Below are positions 15,818 through 23,873 of a stretch of 64,000 nucleotides of DNA, piece by piece. The stretch is from assembly GCA_040217155.1 (NCBI GenBank), contig JAVJNS010000036.1:1-64000 (forward strand). The letters are read 5' to 3'. The translations under genes and the position numbers were made by a program. A model generated the notes under the pieces. The model was given only the letters and a program-made list of their open reading frames with translations, did not search any database and had not been told where the DNA came from. The first letter of the stretch is position 1. Each line of letters opens with the position of its first letter. This stretch comes from Pelagibius sp040217155 (GTDB lineage: Bacteria; Pseudomonadota; Alphaproteobacteria; Kiloniellales; Kiloniellaceae).

Positions 15818-16921
15818 TCAATGAACTTCCAGCACCGGCTTGCCCAGGACAGCGAAGTCCGGATCGATGCCGAGGCCGGGCCGGTCAGCCGCCGTCATGC
15901 GGCCGTCGACGCGTTGAGGCGCGCCCTTTGCGATGGTGACCGTGCCGTAGGAATTGAAGTCCGTCGCCGAGAAGGAGAACTCGGCGGGCGTCGAGCGCGC
16001 CAGGTGGGCGATGGCCGCGGTGGTGATGTCGCCGCCCCAGGTGTCCTCGATGGTCATGGGGATGCCGGAGGCCACGCAGAGGTCGCGCATCAGCCGGGCA
16101 CGGGTCAAGCCGCCGACCTTGGAGATCTTGAGATTGATGACGTCCATGGCGTCGGCGGCGAGCGCCCGCACCAGGCTGCCGGCGTCGTCGATGACCTCGT
16201 CCAACACGAAGGGGCGGGCGGTGCGCCGGCGAATGGAAAGGCACTCCTCATAGGTCATGCAGGGCTGCTCGATGTAGACGTCGAGGTCGCGCACGGCATC
16301 GACGACGCGGGCGGCTTCGTGCCGGGTCCAGCCGGTATTGGCATCGGCCACCAGGATATCTCCGGCGGGCAGCACCGCCCGCGTCGCCCGGATCCGGGCT
16401 ATGTCGTCGTTCGCTTCGCCGCCCACCTTGAGCTGGAATTTCCGATAGCCTTCGGCGCGGTAGCCCTCGATCTTGGCCGCCATGGCCTCGGGGCTCTCCT
16501 GCGAGATGGCGCGGTAGAGCGCGACGTCGTCCTGCGCGGCCCCGCCCAGGAGGGTATAGACCGGCTGCCCCGTGGCCTTGCCGAGCAGATCCCAGCAGGC
16601 GATATCGACCGGTGCTTTGGCGTAGGCATGGCCGCGCAGCGCCGCATCCATGCGGCGGTTGATGTCACCCAGGTTGCACGGGTCGGCGCCGAGCAGGTGC
16701 GGTGCCAGTTCGCGCAGGCCGGCGCGCACCCCTGCCGCATAGGCCGGGAGATAGGCCGAGCCGAGCGGGCAGCACTCGGCATAGCCGGTGGCGCCGTCGT
16801 CGGTCTCGATGGCGACGACAGTGCTGTCGAAGACCTCGACGAAGTTGCCGTTGGACCAGTTGTAGCGCCCCTCTTTCAGGGGCAGGTCCACCTGCCAGGC
16901 ACGGATGGCGGTGATCTTCAT
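15818..16921 (-). CDS. Mandelate racemase/muconate lactonizing enzyme-family protein
   Basis: 367-residue enolase-superfamily enzyme. Visible active-site residues: Lys165 (FQLKVGG), metal ligands Asp193 (VADANTGW), Glu218 (YIEQPC) and Asp241 (VLDEVID), and Lys265 (NLKISKVGG). This two-lysine arrangement fits the muconate-lactonizing subgroup, which includes hydroxyproline-betaine epimerase and cis-3-hydroxyproline dehydratase. The sequence resembles those in layout (AECCPLGSAYLPAYAAG, EDTWGGDITTAAIAH), so a proline-like imino acid or betaine substrate is a reasonable guess, not proven. Ends 10 nt before the racemase-family start; probably the same operon. Confidence 0.87.
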   Translation of the reverse strand: MKITAIRAWQVDLPLKEGRYNWSNGNFVEVFDSTVVAIETDDGATGYAECCPLGSAYLPAYAAGVRAGLRELAPHLLGADPCNLGDINRRMDAALRGHAYAKAPVDIACWDLLGKATGQPVYTLLGGAAQDDVALYRAISQESPEAMAAKIEGYRAEGYRKFQLKVGGEANDDIARIRATRAVLPAGDILVADANTGWTRHEAARVVDAVRDLDVYIEQPCMTYEECLSIRRRTARPFVLDEVIDDAGSLVRALAADAMDVINLKISKVGGLTRARLMRDLCVASGIPMTIEDTWGGDITTAAIAHLARSTPAEFSFSATDFNSYGTVTIAKGAPQRVDGRMTAADRPGLGIDPDFAVLGKPVLEVH

Positions 16922-17011
16922 TTCAAAGCTTCCTCATTCAAAGGCGGTGCCCGGAGCGGTGCTTTTCCGTACTGAAAGCGGCATCAGCGCCAGCGGCAGA
17001 GCCGGCCGGTC

Positions 17012-17905
17012 TCACAGGGCGGGCAGTTCGGGGCGGTTCTCGATCGCGTCGCGCACGACCTTCTCGACACGGCTGCGGTGTTCGCCGCGCAGCGGCAGGC
17101 GCGGACCGCGGACGCGGTCGTTCGAGCCGATCTCCACCACCTCGGCCAGCTTGATCTGCTGTACGAGATAGGTCGAAACGTCGAGATCCAAGAGCGGACG
17201 GAACCAGCGGTAGAGCGCGCGCGCCTCCTCGAAGCGGCCCCTCCGGATCAGCTCGTAGATGACCACGGTCTCCCGCGGAAAGGCGACGACGAGGCCGGCG
17301 ATCCATCCGACGGCGCCCATCATCAGCGCCTCACAGGCAAGGTTGTCGACGCCGGTGAAGACGTCATAGCGATCGCCGTGGGCGTTGATGACCTCGGTGG
17401 TGCGCCGGATATCGTCGCAGCTTTCCTTGATCGCGACGAAGCGCTTGTCGTCGGCGAGATCCGCCATCATCTCCGGCGTCACGTCGACGCGGTAGCCCAC
17501 CCGGTTCGAATAGATCATCACCGGCAGGTCGCCCGCTTCGGCGATCGCGCGAAGGTTGGCAAGGGTCTCGTCGCGGTCGCTGAAGTAGATCGGCGACGGC
17601 ACGATCATCAGCCCGTCCGCGCCCGCGGCGGCGGCTTTCTTGGCGAAGTCCGCGGCCTCGCGGGTGCCGGCTTCGGAGATCGTCATGAGGGCCGGTTTGG
17701 TTCCGGTCGCCTGCTTGCACAGCTTGAGTACCTCAAGGCGCTCCTGTGGAGACAGCATGTTGCCTTCGCCCAGCGTCCCGCAGGCGATCAGGCCGTGGCA
17801 TCCCGCCTCCATCTGATAGGCATAGCAGCGCTCCATCTCGGCGTGATCGAGACTGCCGTCTTCCTTGAATTTGGTGGTGACTGCGGGGATTACGCCCTGC
17901 CACAT
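17012..17905 (-). CDS. Dihydrodipicolinate synthase/N-acetylneuraminate lyase-family enzyme
   Basis: 297-residue TIM-barrel lyase of the DapA superfamily. The Schiff-base lysine is Lys160 (FVAIKESCDD) and the partner tyrosine is Tyr132 (MIYSNRVGY); GTLGEG is the carboxylate-binding loop. A biosynthetic DapA is unlikely in this context. In hydroxyproline catabolism a DapA-family deaminase (LhpC) handles pyrroline-4-hydroxy-2-carboxylate, which would suit the neighbours, but the D-hydroxyproline oxidase genes of that route are not in the window. Start ATG 17905 has AAAGGA 8 nt upstream; ATG 17923 is an alternative. It lies between the ABC ATPase and the enolase-family gene. Confidence 0.88.
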   Translation of the reverse strand: MWQGVIPAVTTKFKEDGSLDHAEMERCYAYQMEAGCHGLIACGTLGEGNMLSPQERLEVLKLCKQATGTKPALMTISEAGTREAADFAKKAAAAGADGLMIVPSPIYFSDRDETLANLRAIAEAGDLPVMIYSNRVGYRVDVTPEMMADLADDKRFVAIKESCDDIRRTTEVINAHGDRYDVFTGVDNLACEALMMGAVGWIAGLVVAFPRETVVIYELIRRGRFEEARALYRWFRPLLDLDVSTYLVQQIKLAEVVEIGSNDRVRGPRLPLRGEHRSRVEKVVRDAIENRPELPAL

Positions 17906-17943
17906 GACTGGGTCCTTTCTCATCGATTGAGATTGCGGTTGGT

Positions 17944-18666
17944 CTAGCGAACCTTCGCCAGAAATTTGCGGGTGTGCTCGGACTGTGCCTGGCCGAGCAG
18001 TTGCGCCGGCGGCCCGATCTCCTCGACCACGCCGTCGTGAAAGTAGGCGACACGGTCCGAGACATCTCTGGCAAAGCCCATTTCGTGCGTGACGCACACC
18101 ATGGTCATGCCCTCTTCGGCGAGAAGGCGCATGGTGTCGAGGACCTCGCCGACAAGTTCGGGGTCGAGGGCCGAGGTCGCCTCGTCGAACAGCATGTAGC
18201 TGGGTTCCATGGCCAGCGCCCGGGCGATCGCCAGCCGCTGCTGTTGACCGCCGGAGAGCGCGTTGGGATAGCTCTTCAGCTTGTCGCCAAGACCGACATG
18301 CTCCAGCTGCTGGGCGGCGATCTCGCTCGCCTCCGCCTTCGGCTTCTTGCGCACGATGCGCAGCGCCAGCATGACGTTCTCCAGCGCCGTCAGGTGGGGA
18401 AAGCTGTTCCACTGCTGAAACACCATGCCGAGATTCTGGCGCAGCCGATTGATGTCGGTGGCCTTGGCATGGACGTCGACGCCGTCGACCAGCACATTGC
18501 CCTGCTGGATCTGCTCCAGCCCGTTGATGCAGTAAAGCAGGGTGGACTTGCCGGAGCCCGACGCCCCGATGATGCTCAGCACCTCGCCTTTCTCGACGTT
18601 CAGGTCGATCCCCTTGAGAACGTGGAGGGATCCGAAATACTTGTGGAGTCCGCTTATCTGGATCAT
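17944..18666 (-). CDS. Polar amino-acid ABC transporter, ATP-binding protein
   Basis: 240-residue ATPase of the polar amino-acid uptake type (GlnQ/HisP). Walker A GASGSGKST, Q-loop VFQQWNSFP, signature LSGGQQQRLAIARAL, Walker B YMLFDEATSALDP and the H-loop CVTHEMGFA are all present. The start ATG overlaps the upstream permease stop as ATGA. It energises import with the two permeases and the binding protein encoded just upstream in the same operon. Confidence 0.95.
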   Translation of the reverse strand: MIQISGLHKYFGSLHVLKGIDLNVEKGEVLSIIGASGSGKSTLLYCINGLEQIQQGNVLVDGVDVHAKATDINRLRQNLGMVFQQWNSFPHLTALENVMLALRIVRKKPKAEASEIAAQQLEHVGLGDKLKSYPNALSGGQQQRLAIARALAMEPSYMLFDEATSALDPELVGEVLDTMRLLAEEGMTMVCVTHEMGFARDVSDRVAYFHDGVVEEIGPPAQLLGQAQSEHTRKFLAKVR

Positions 18667-19325
18667 TGGGTCCACCGCTGTTCGAGCCGCGCGGCATAGC
18701 GCGAGACCGGAAAGGACAAGGCGAAGTAGAAGGCCCCGGCGATGGCCAGGATCAGGAAGGGTTCCTGGGTTCGCGTGATGAGGATCTGCGATGCCTTCAG
18801 AAGTTCGACATAACCGAGCACGGAGACCAGGGCGCTGTCTTTCATCACGCCCAGCGCCACGCCGACCCAGGCGGGCAGAACGGCGCGCAGGCCAATCGGA
18901 AAGACCACGTAGCGCAGGTCCTGCCAATAGGTCATGCCGAGGCTGCGCGCCGCGCGGCGCATGGGGCGCTCCACCGCGGAGATGCCGCCGCGCGCGACCG
19001 AGGCCACCAGGGCCGCACAGTAGACGGTGAGCACCACGGTTCCCGATATGAAGGGGTCGAGGTTCAAGCCGACTATCGGCGCGAAGTTGTAAAACAAAAC
19101 CAGCTGAATGATGAGTGGAACCGAGCGAAAAATGTCGAGGATGGGCCCGAGAACCACAACGGCCCAGAGGCGTCCCTCGCTCAGGATCCAGCCGAAGATC
19201 AGCCCGGCGATGCTTCCAAGCGCGATCGACAGTGTCGAGATCAGCAGGGTCCGGCCCGCGGCTTCGGCCAGAAACCACAGATCGTTCAGCTGGAAGCCGG
19301 TGAAGAAGACCACGCTCGGTTCCAT
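18663..19325 (-). CDS. Polar amino-acid ABC transporter permease (2)
   Basis: 220-residue inner-membrane subunit of the HisM/GlnP type with about five hydrophobic segments. The EAA-like loop RAARSLGMTYWQDLRYVVFPIGLRAVLP (seen in part as RAARSLGMTYWQDL) contacts the ATPase. It pairs with the permease at 19339-19998, 13 nt upstream, to form the heterodimeric channel. Confidence 0.94.
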   Translation of the reverse strand: MEPSVVFFTGFQLNDLWFLAEAAGRTLLISTLSIALGSIAGLIFGWILSEGRLWAVVVLGPILDIFRSVPLIIQLVLFYNFAPIVGLNLDPFISGTVVLTVYCAALVASVARGGISAVERPMRRAARSLGMTYWQDLRYVVFPIGLRAVLPAWVGVALGVMKDSALVSVLGYVELLKASQILITRTQEPFLILAIAGAFYFALSFPVSRYAARLEQRWTQ

Positions 19326-19338
19326 CGTCTCCTCCCTC

Positions 19339-19998
19339 TCAATACCGGAACAGGCGTTGCGCCAGAAGGCGCGACGCCCCGAGGATGACCTTCACGATCA
19401 CGTAGTAGATCACCGCCGTGACGGCGAAATACTCGAAGATCCGGAAGGTGCGCGACGCGAAGAACTGCGTCTCGCCGGACAGTTCGCGAAAGCCGACGAG
19501 CATGCCCAGGGACGACATCAGAACCGCCCACACCATTTGATTGGTCATCGGGAAATAGACGATCCGCAGAAGCTGCGGGATGATGACCCGGCTGTAAGCC
19601 TGCGTGGCGGTCATGCCGAGGCTGCGCGCCGCGCGCATCTGGGTATCGGGAATCGCCTGGAACCCGCCGCGGAAGTTCTCCGCCAGATAGCCGGCGTTGT
19701 TGAAGGTCAGGCCCGACAGGACGATCAGGAAGGGGGACAGGTGCAGCCCGAAGGCGCCCAGCCCGAAACCGAAGAAGAACAGCTGGAACAGCGCCGGCGT
19801 GTTGCGGGCCAACTCGATCCAGGCGTTCGCGAACCAGCGCAGCGGGCCCCTGCCGTTCATCTTCATCAGCGCCAGCACCAGCCCGGCGATGATCCCCAGG
19901 ATCATCGACAGGGTCGCCACCTCTAGCGTCAGGAGGCCGGCCTGCAACAGGTCTGGCAACTGACGGAGCACCGGGCGCCAGTGAAAATTGTAGTCCAT
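19339..19998 (-). CDS. Polar amino-acid ABC transporter permease (1)
   Basis: 219-residue inner-membrane subunit of the same family. Hydrophobic segments are regularly spaced; the ELARNTPALFQLFF segment and the EAA loop RAARSLGMTATQAYSRVI are typical. It is separated from the binding-protein gene by a 68-bp gap with a strong hairpin, which could lower permease relative to binding-protein expression. Confidence 0.94.
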   Translation of the reverse strand: MDYNFHWRPVLRQLPDLLQAGLLTLEVATLSMILGIIAGLVLALMKMNGRGPLRWFANAWIELARNTPALFQLFFFGFGLGAFGLHLSPFLIVLSGLTFNNAGYLAENFRGGFQAIPDTQMRAARSLGMTATQAYSRVIIPQLLRIVYFPMTNQMVWAVLMSSLGMLVGFRELSGETQFFASRTFRIFEYFAVTAVIYYVIVKVILGASRLLAQRLFRY

Positions 19999-20022
19999 GG
20001 CAATTGTCCCTGGCGCGCGCAG

Positions 20023-20050
20023 CCCCGCTCCGGCGTCAGCCGGAACGGGG
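20023..20050 (-). other. Intercistronic hairpin downstream of the amino-acid binding-protein gene
   Basis: CCCCGCTCCGGC (20023-20034) can pair with GCCGGAACGGGG (20039-20050), one mismatch in 12, with a GTCA loop. It lies between the solute-binding-protein stop and the first permease start. No T-run follows, so partial termination or 3'-end protection of the upstream message is more likely than full termination. Confidence 0.5.
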
Positions 20051-20066
20051 AGGCGGGATCATGTGG

Positions 20067-20870
20067 TCAGTACAGCACGCCCGGAATGCGCAGTTCGGGA
20101 GCGTCGCCGCCGACATACTTGCCCCAAAGCTCGGCATAGCGGCCCGATCTCACCTGATGCGTGATGAACAGGTTCAGGTAGTTCAGCCAGGTCACGTCGA
20201 GCCGCGGGCCGACCACGGAGGTGTAGTCCGTCGTCCACGGCATGCGCGGGCCGGCGATGATCGTTTCGTATTTGTCGGCAACCGGCTTCACCGCGGTATT
20301 GGTGGTGATGCCGACATCGGCCTTGCCCTGGGCCACCGCCAGGAAGACTTCGTTCTCGGACTGATATCCCTGGTAGAGATCCTCGGTGCCCCATTGCTTG
20401 GCAAACTTGAGGAACTCCTGCTCCGGCACGGTGCCGACCGCCGCCGCGACGCGCTTGCCCTTCAAGTCCTCGAATTCCTTCACGCCGCTGTCTTTGTGCA
20501 CCACTGCCTGGGCGTAGTAGATGGCGTAGGGGATGGTGAATCCGACGGTCTTCGCCCTTGCGAGTGAGTCGGAGGTGGCGCCGAAAACGACGTCGGCGCG
20601 GCCGGTGACGATGGACGGCAAGCGCTCGGCCCAGGTCAGCGGCAGGATCTCGTAGTCGACCTCCAGGGCCGTGGCCAGGTCCATGCAGTAATCGACGTCG
20701 AAGCCGGCCGGCTCGTTGTTCTGATCGCGATAGCCGATCGGTGGAAAGTCGAGCACCACCCCGCATCGCAGGGTTCCCGCGTCGATTACGTCGTCCAGTT
20801 TGTCCGCGACCGCCGGCGAGACGAAACTCAGCGTCAGTGCGAGCCCAAGGGCCGTTTTGCCAATTCCCAT
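20067..20870 (-). CDS. Polar amino-acid ABC transporter, periplasmic substrate-binding protein
   Basis: 267-residue family 3 binding protein. Residues 1-22 form a signal peptide (cleavage after AVA). LRCGVVLDFPPIGYRD, GFDVDYCMDLATAL and GRADVVFGATSDSLARAK are the usual ligand-pocket stretches; the arginine following SDSLA would bind the substrate carboxylate. The ligand is probably a polar or cyclic amino acid used by the enzymes downstream. ATG 20870 has GGGAGG six nt upstream, which overrules much longer in-frame starts. Divergent from gntR. Confidence 0.94.
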   Translation of the reverse strand: MGIGKTALGLALTLSFVSPAVADKLDDVIDAGTLRCGVVLDFPPIGYRDQNNEPAGFDVDYCMDLATALEVDYEILPLTWAERLPSIVTGRADVVFGATSDSLARAKTVGFTIPYAIYYAQAVVHKDSGVKEFEDLKGKRVAAAVGTVPEQEFLKFAKQWGTEDLYQGYQSENEVFLAVAQGKADVGITTNTAVKPVADKYETIIAGPRMPWTTDYTSVVGPRLDVTWLNYLNLFITHQVRSGRYAELWGKYVGGDAPELRIPGVLY

Positions 20871-20931
20871 AGGTAGCCTCCCAATTTTTTTGTTCTTGCC
20901 GGCTGACACCGACTGTCCGATCATTAAATGA

Positions 20932-20943
20932 ATTGGATCCAAT
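20932..20943. promoter_or_regulatory. Palindromic operator candidate for the GntR regulator
   Basis: Perfect 12-bp palindrome ATTGGATCCAAT in the 149-bp gap between the divergent binding-protein gene and gntR. GntR/FCD regulators bind short symmetric sites of this kind, usually next to their own gene. AT-rich flanks (TCATTAAATGA before, CTACAATATGCAATT after) are promoter-like. Assignment to this regulator is inferred from position. Confidence 0.6.
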
Positions 20944-21019
20944 CTACAATATGCAATTTCTCTCGATGTGGTAGATTTGGGGGCTGGCTCGACGGCCGAG
21001 GTGTGATCAGGAGCCTTTG

Positions 21020-21682
21020 ATGGGCATTGAAGCGACAGACATTTCAACGACAGCCTCGGCGGCCGCGATCGTCTTCGAAGCGCTGCGCAAGGCAATCATC
21101 GAGGGCGAGCTGAAGGACGGCGCCCCGCTGCGCCAGGACGAGATCGCCCGGATGTTCAACACCAGCCGGATTCCGGTGCGCGAGGCCATCACCCGCCTTG
21201 AACAGCAGGGACTTGTGAAAACCAAGCGCTTCAAAGGCGCCGTCGTGGCCGGGATCTCACCGAAGGAGGTCGGCGAGATCTTCGATTTCCGGAGCTTGTT
21301 GGAGGGCGAGGTGGTGGCGGCGGCGGTCCCGCAGATGACCCGGGAAACCCTGGCTTCGGCGCGGGAGTACTGCGAACGCTTTTCGAAGTCGGCCGATCCG
21401 ATGGAATGGGGAACCTTGAACCGGCATTTCCATTTCGCGCTCTATCGCGACAGTCATCTCGCCTATCACCTGGGGATCGTCGAGAACTCCCTCGACCGCA
21501 TCGACAGGTACCTGAGGGCCCAACTGGCGCTGACCGACGGCATGACCCGCGCCAATAAGGAGCACATGGCGATCCTCGTGGCCTGCGAAAAGCGGGACGC
21601 CGCCCTGGCCGCGCGCCTCACCCGCCAGCACATCCAGGGGGCGAAGAAGACTCTGCTCGCCTACCTGGACCAGAAAAATTAA
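21020..21682 (+). CDS. GntR-family transcriptional regulator (FCD domain)
   Basis: 220-residue DNA-binding regulator. Winged helix at about 15-80 (APLRQDEIARMFNTSRIPVREAITRLEQQGLV, seen in part as RIPVREAITRLEQQGL) and a C-terminal all-helical FCD ligand domain whose metal/ligand histidines include NRHFHFALY and a later HMAILVACEKRD. FCD regulators commonly repress catabolic genes until their substrate is present. It sits between the amino-acid ABC operon and the Tct transporter and probably controls one or both. GGAG lies 6 nt before ATG 21020; a TTG at 21017 is less likely. Confidence 0.92.
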   Translation: MGIEATDISTTASAAAIVFEALRKAIIEGELKDGAPLRQDEIARMFNTSRIPVREAITRLEQQGLVKTKRFKGAVVAGISPKEVGEIFDFRSLLEGEVVAAAVPQMTRETLASAREYCERFSKSADPMEWGTLNRHFHFALYRDSHLAYHLGIVENSLDRIDRYLRAQLALTDGMTRANKEHMAILVACEKRDAALAARLTRQHIQGAKKTLLAYLDQKN

Positions 21683-21806
21683 TTCCCGGGACCACCGGGT
21701 GAGTCTGACTGTTCGACCGTTGCCGCTTGGTTGCCGACGCGGGCGATAGGAAGCGTCGGCTTGGAGGGCGGCGCCCTGGCGGGCCCGCCGTCAGCTTTCT
21801 CCGCCG

Positions 21807-23306
21807 TCAGGTATCCCCGGCCGGCGACGTGCCGCGCCGCCGCCACCTGAGGAACAGCGGCGCCAGCCAGATCGCGATGGTGACCACCCCGAGGAAGGCG
21901 GCGACCGGCCGCTCGAAAAAGGCGATGAACTCTCCGTTAGCCTTGATCATCGAAGTCATGAAGCTGTCTTCGAGCAGGCCGCCGAGGACCAGGCCGAGGA
22001 TCGCCGGCGCGATCGGAAAGCCGTTCTCTTCCATGAGATAGGCGAGGAGGCCGAGCACCAGCATGACGCCGATCCCGAAGACGGTATTGTTGATCGCGAA
22101 GGTGCCGACGATACAGAACAGCAGGATGATCGGCATGAGGATGTTGCGCGGCACGCGCAGGAGCTGTTTCGATGACTTGATCGCCGCGTAGCCCAACGGC
22201 AGCAGCAGAAGGTTGGCGATGAAGAACGAGATGAACACCGCGTAGATCAACTGGGGTTGCTCAAGGAAGACCGTCGGACCCGGATTCATGCCTTTCACAT
22301 AGAGGACGCCGATGACGATCGCGGTGATCGAGTCGCCGGGGATGCCGAACACCAGGGCCGGCACCCAGGTGCCGCCGAGCCCGGCGTTGTTGGACGCCCC
22401 GGCGTCGACGATGCCCTCGACATGGCCGGTGCCGAACTTATCCTGATCCTTGGAGAATTTCTTGGAGACGGCGTAGGAAATCCAGGCGGCGATGTCCGAG
22501 CCGGCGCCGGGCAGGGCGCCGACCAGCGTGCCGATGACACTGCCGCGCAGAAGATTCACCTTGTAGCGGTACAAGACGCCGCCGAGCCCGGCGAAGATGT
22601 TGCCGATGTTGGATTGCTTGACCTCGGGTGGCGGCCTGGTGGCGGTCACCGTGCGGAAAATCTCGGCCAGGGCGAACATCCCGATCATCGCCGGGATGAA
22701 ATTGACACCGCCCATCAACTCGACGCTGCCGAAGGTGAAGCGCGGCTGGCCCGACATCGGATCGAGCCCGACGGTGGCGATCAGGAGGCCGACGAGCAGG
22801 GAAAGCGCGCCCTTGACCGGCTGATCGGTGGAGATGAACGCGGCGCAGGTGAGGCCAAGGCAGGCGAGCCAGAAATACTCGTAGCTCGAGAAGTTGAGCG
22901 CGAACTTGGCGAGGACCGGCGCGGTGAAGGTCAGCACGATGGCGCCGAAGAGCCCGCCGACCACGGCGCTGGCGAGGCCGGTGCCGAGCACCAGTTCGGC
23001 CTGGCCCTTGCGCGTCATCGCGAAGGCCTCGTCGGTGTAGGCGGCGGAGGCCGGTGTGCCGGGAATACGCAGCAGCGCGCCCGGCAGATCGCCGGCGAAG
23101 ATCGCCATGGCGGTTGCCGTGACGACGGCGGCGAGCGCCGGCACCGGCGGGATGAAAAACGTGATCGGCACCAGAAGCGCCGTCGCCATGGTGGCGGAAA
23201 GGCCCGGAATGGCCCCCATGAAGAGCCCGAAAATGCCCGAAAGGAGAATGACCGTCAGGACGTAGGGGTCGAAGACCAGCGGCAGAGCCTCGATGAAAAT
23301 GTCCAT
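21807..23306 (-). CDS. tctA: Tripartite tricarboxylate transporter, large permease TctA
   Basis: 499-residue inner-membrane protein with about a dozen hydrophobic segments, typical length for TctA. Conserved stretches include GAIPGLSATMATALLVPITF (first conserved repeat) and GALPGAGSDIAAWISYAVSKKFSK (second, seen in part as LPGAGSDIAAWISYA). Together with TctB and the periplasmic TctC it imports carboxylates using ion gradients. Last gene of the tctC-tctB-tctA operon; converges on gntR. Confidence 0.95.
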   Translation of the reverse strand: MDIFIEALPLVFDPYVLTVILLSGIFGLFMGAIPGLSATMATALLVPITFFIPPVPALAAVVTATAMAIFAGDLPGALLRIPGTPASAAYTDEAFAMTRKGQAELVLGTGLASAVVGGLFGAIVLTFTAPVLAKFALNFSSYEYFWLACLGLTCAAFISTDQPVKGALSLLVGLLIATVGLDPMSGQPRFTFGSVELMGGVNFIPAMIGMFALAEIFRTVTATRPPPEVKQSNIGNIFAGLGGVLYRYKVNLLRGSVIGTLVGALPGAGSDIAAWISYAVSKKFSKDQDKFGTGHVEGIVDAGASNNAGLGGTWVPALVFGIPGDSITAIVIGVLYVKGMNPGPTVFLEQPQLIYAVFISFFIANLLLLPLGYAAIKSSKQLLRVPRNILMPIILLFCIVGTFAINNTVFGIGVMLVLGLLAYLMEENGFPIAPAILGLVLGGLLEDSFMTSMIKANGEFIAFFERPVAAFLGVVTIAIWLAPLFLRWRRRGTSPAGDT

Positions 23307-23313
23307 TGCCGCG

Positions 23314-23793
23314 TTACCAGGCGTAGGCTTCGAGAAGGCCCCAAGGCAGCGGCACGCGCAGGAACTGACCGAAGAACTGCTGCATCACAATCATCGAAAC
23401 GAGCGATATAAGCGCAGACGAGGCCCAGAATTGACCGCCGCGGAGCCACAGCAGGAGGGCGTAGAGCGTGATGAAGGCGGTGATTGCGAACCCGAGGCCG
23501 TCGGAAACGAGGATGTAGAAGATCAGCGCCGCCAGCACGAGGGCGAAATTGGCGACGTGGCGCGGCGAGCGCATCCAATCGAACGTCTCGGCCCAGGGCC
23601 GGCCGTTGCGTTCTCGGATCCCCTTGGCGATCAGGGCCGCGCCCAGAAGGGCCATGATGACGGCAATCGTGCGCGGAAAAAACGCGGCGCCGTAATCCTG
23701 CCCCGGCATGGCGCGAAAGTGGGACGTGAAGAAAAAGATCAGACCGGCCACCGCGACGAACAGCGCGCCGGAAATGGCATCATTGACTTTCAC
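23314..23793 (-). CDS. tctB: Tripartite tricarboxylate transporter, small subunit TctB
   Basis: 159-residue membrane protein with four hydrophobic segments, standard for TctB. Poorly conserved in sequence, identified by size, topology (AISGALFVAVAGLIFFF at the N-terminus) and by lying 7 nt upstream of tctA. Confidence 0.88.
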   Translation of the reverse strand: MKVNDAISGALFVAVAGLIFFFTSHFRAMPGQDYGAAFFPRTIAVIMALLGAALIAKGIRERNGRPWAETFDWMRSPRHVANFALVLAALIFYILVSDGLGFAITAFITLYALLLWLRGGQFWASSALISLVSMIVMQQFFGQFLRVPLPWGLLEAYAW

Positions 23794-23824
23794 GGCGATT
23801 GCCTTCTTCAGATTGCGGAATGAG

Positions 23825-23857
23825 ATGCCGGCCCGGCATAAGGCGCCGGGCCGGCAT
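23825..23857 (-). other. Intercistronic hairpin between tctC and tctB
   Basis: ATGCCGGCCCGGC (23825-23837) and GCCGGGCCGGCAT (23845-23857) form a perfect 13-bp stem with a 7-nt loop, directly downstream of the binding-protein stop. Same position relative to gene function as the hairpins at 20023 and 54436. Confidence 0.6.
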
Positions 23858-23873
23858 GTCGCTGCGACGCCGG

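Noticed and set aside
17012..18697. Single 561-residue gene covering the DapA-like gene and part of the ABC ATPase gene
   Set aside because: The upstream part reads the ATPase gene out of frame; the enzyme starts cleanly at ATG 17905 with a ribosome-binding site. Equivalent false extensions exist at 17944-19278, 51570-53267, 56356-57153 and 59035-62175.
21685..21760. Terminators between gntR and tctA
   Set aside because: Stems CCCGG/CCGGG (21685-21699) and GCCGACGC/GCGTCGGC (21733-21760) are short or have long loops and no T-run; not strong enough to call.
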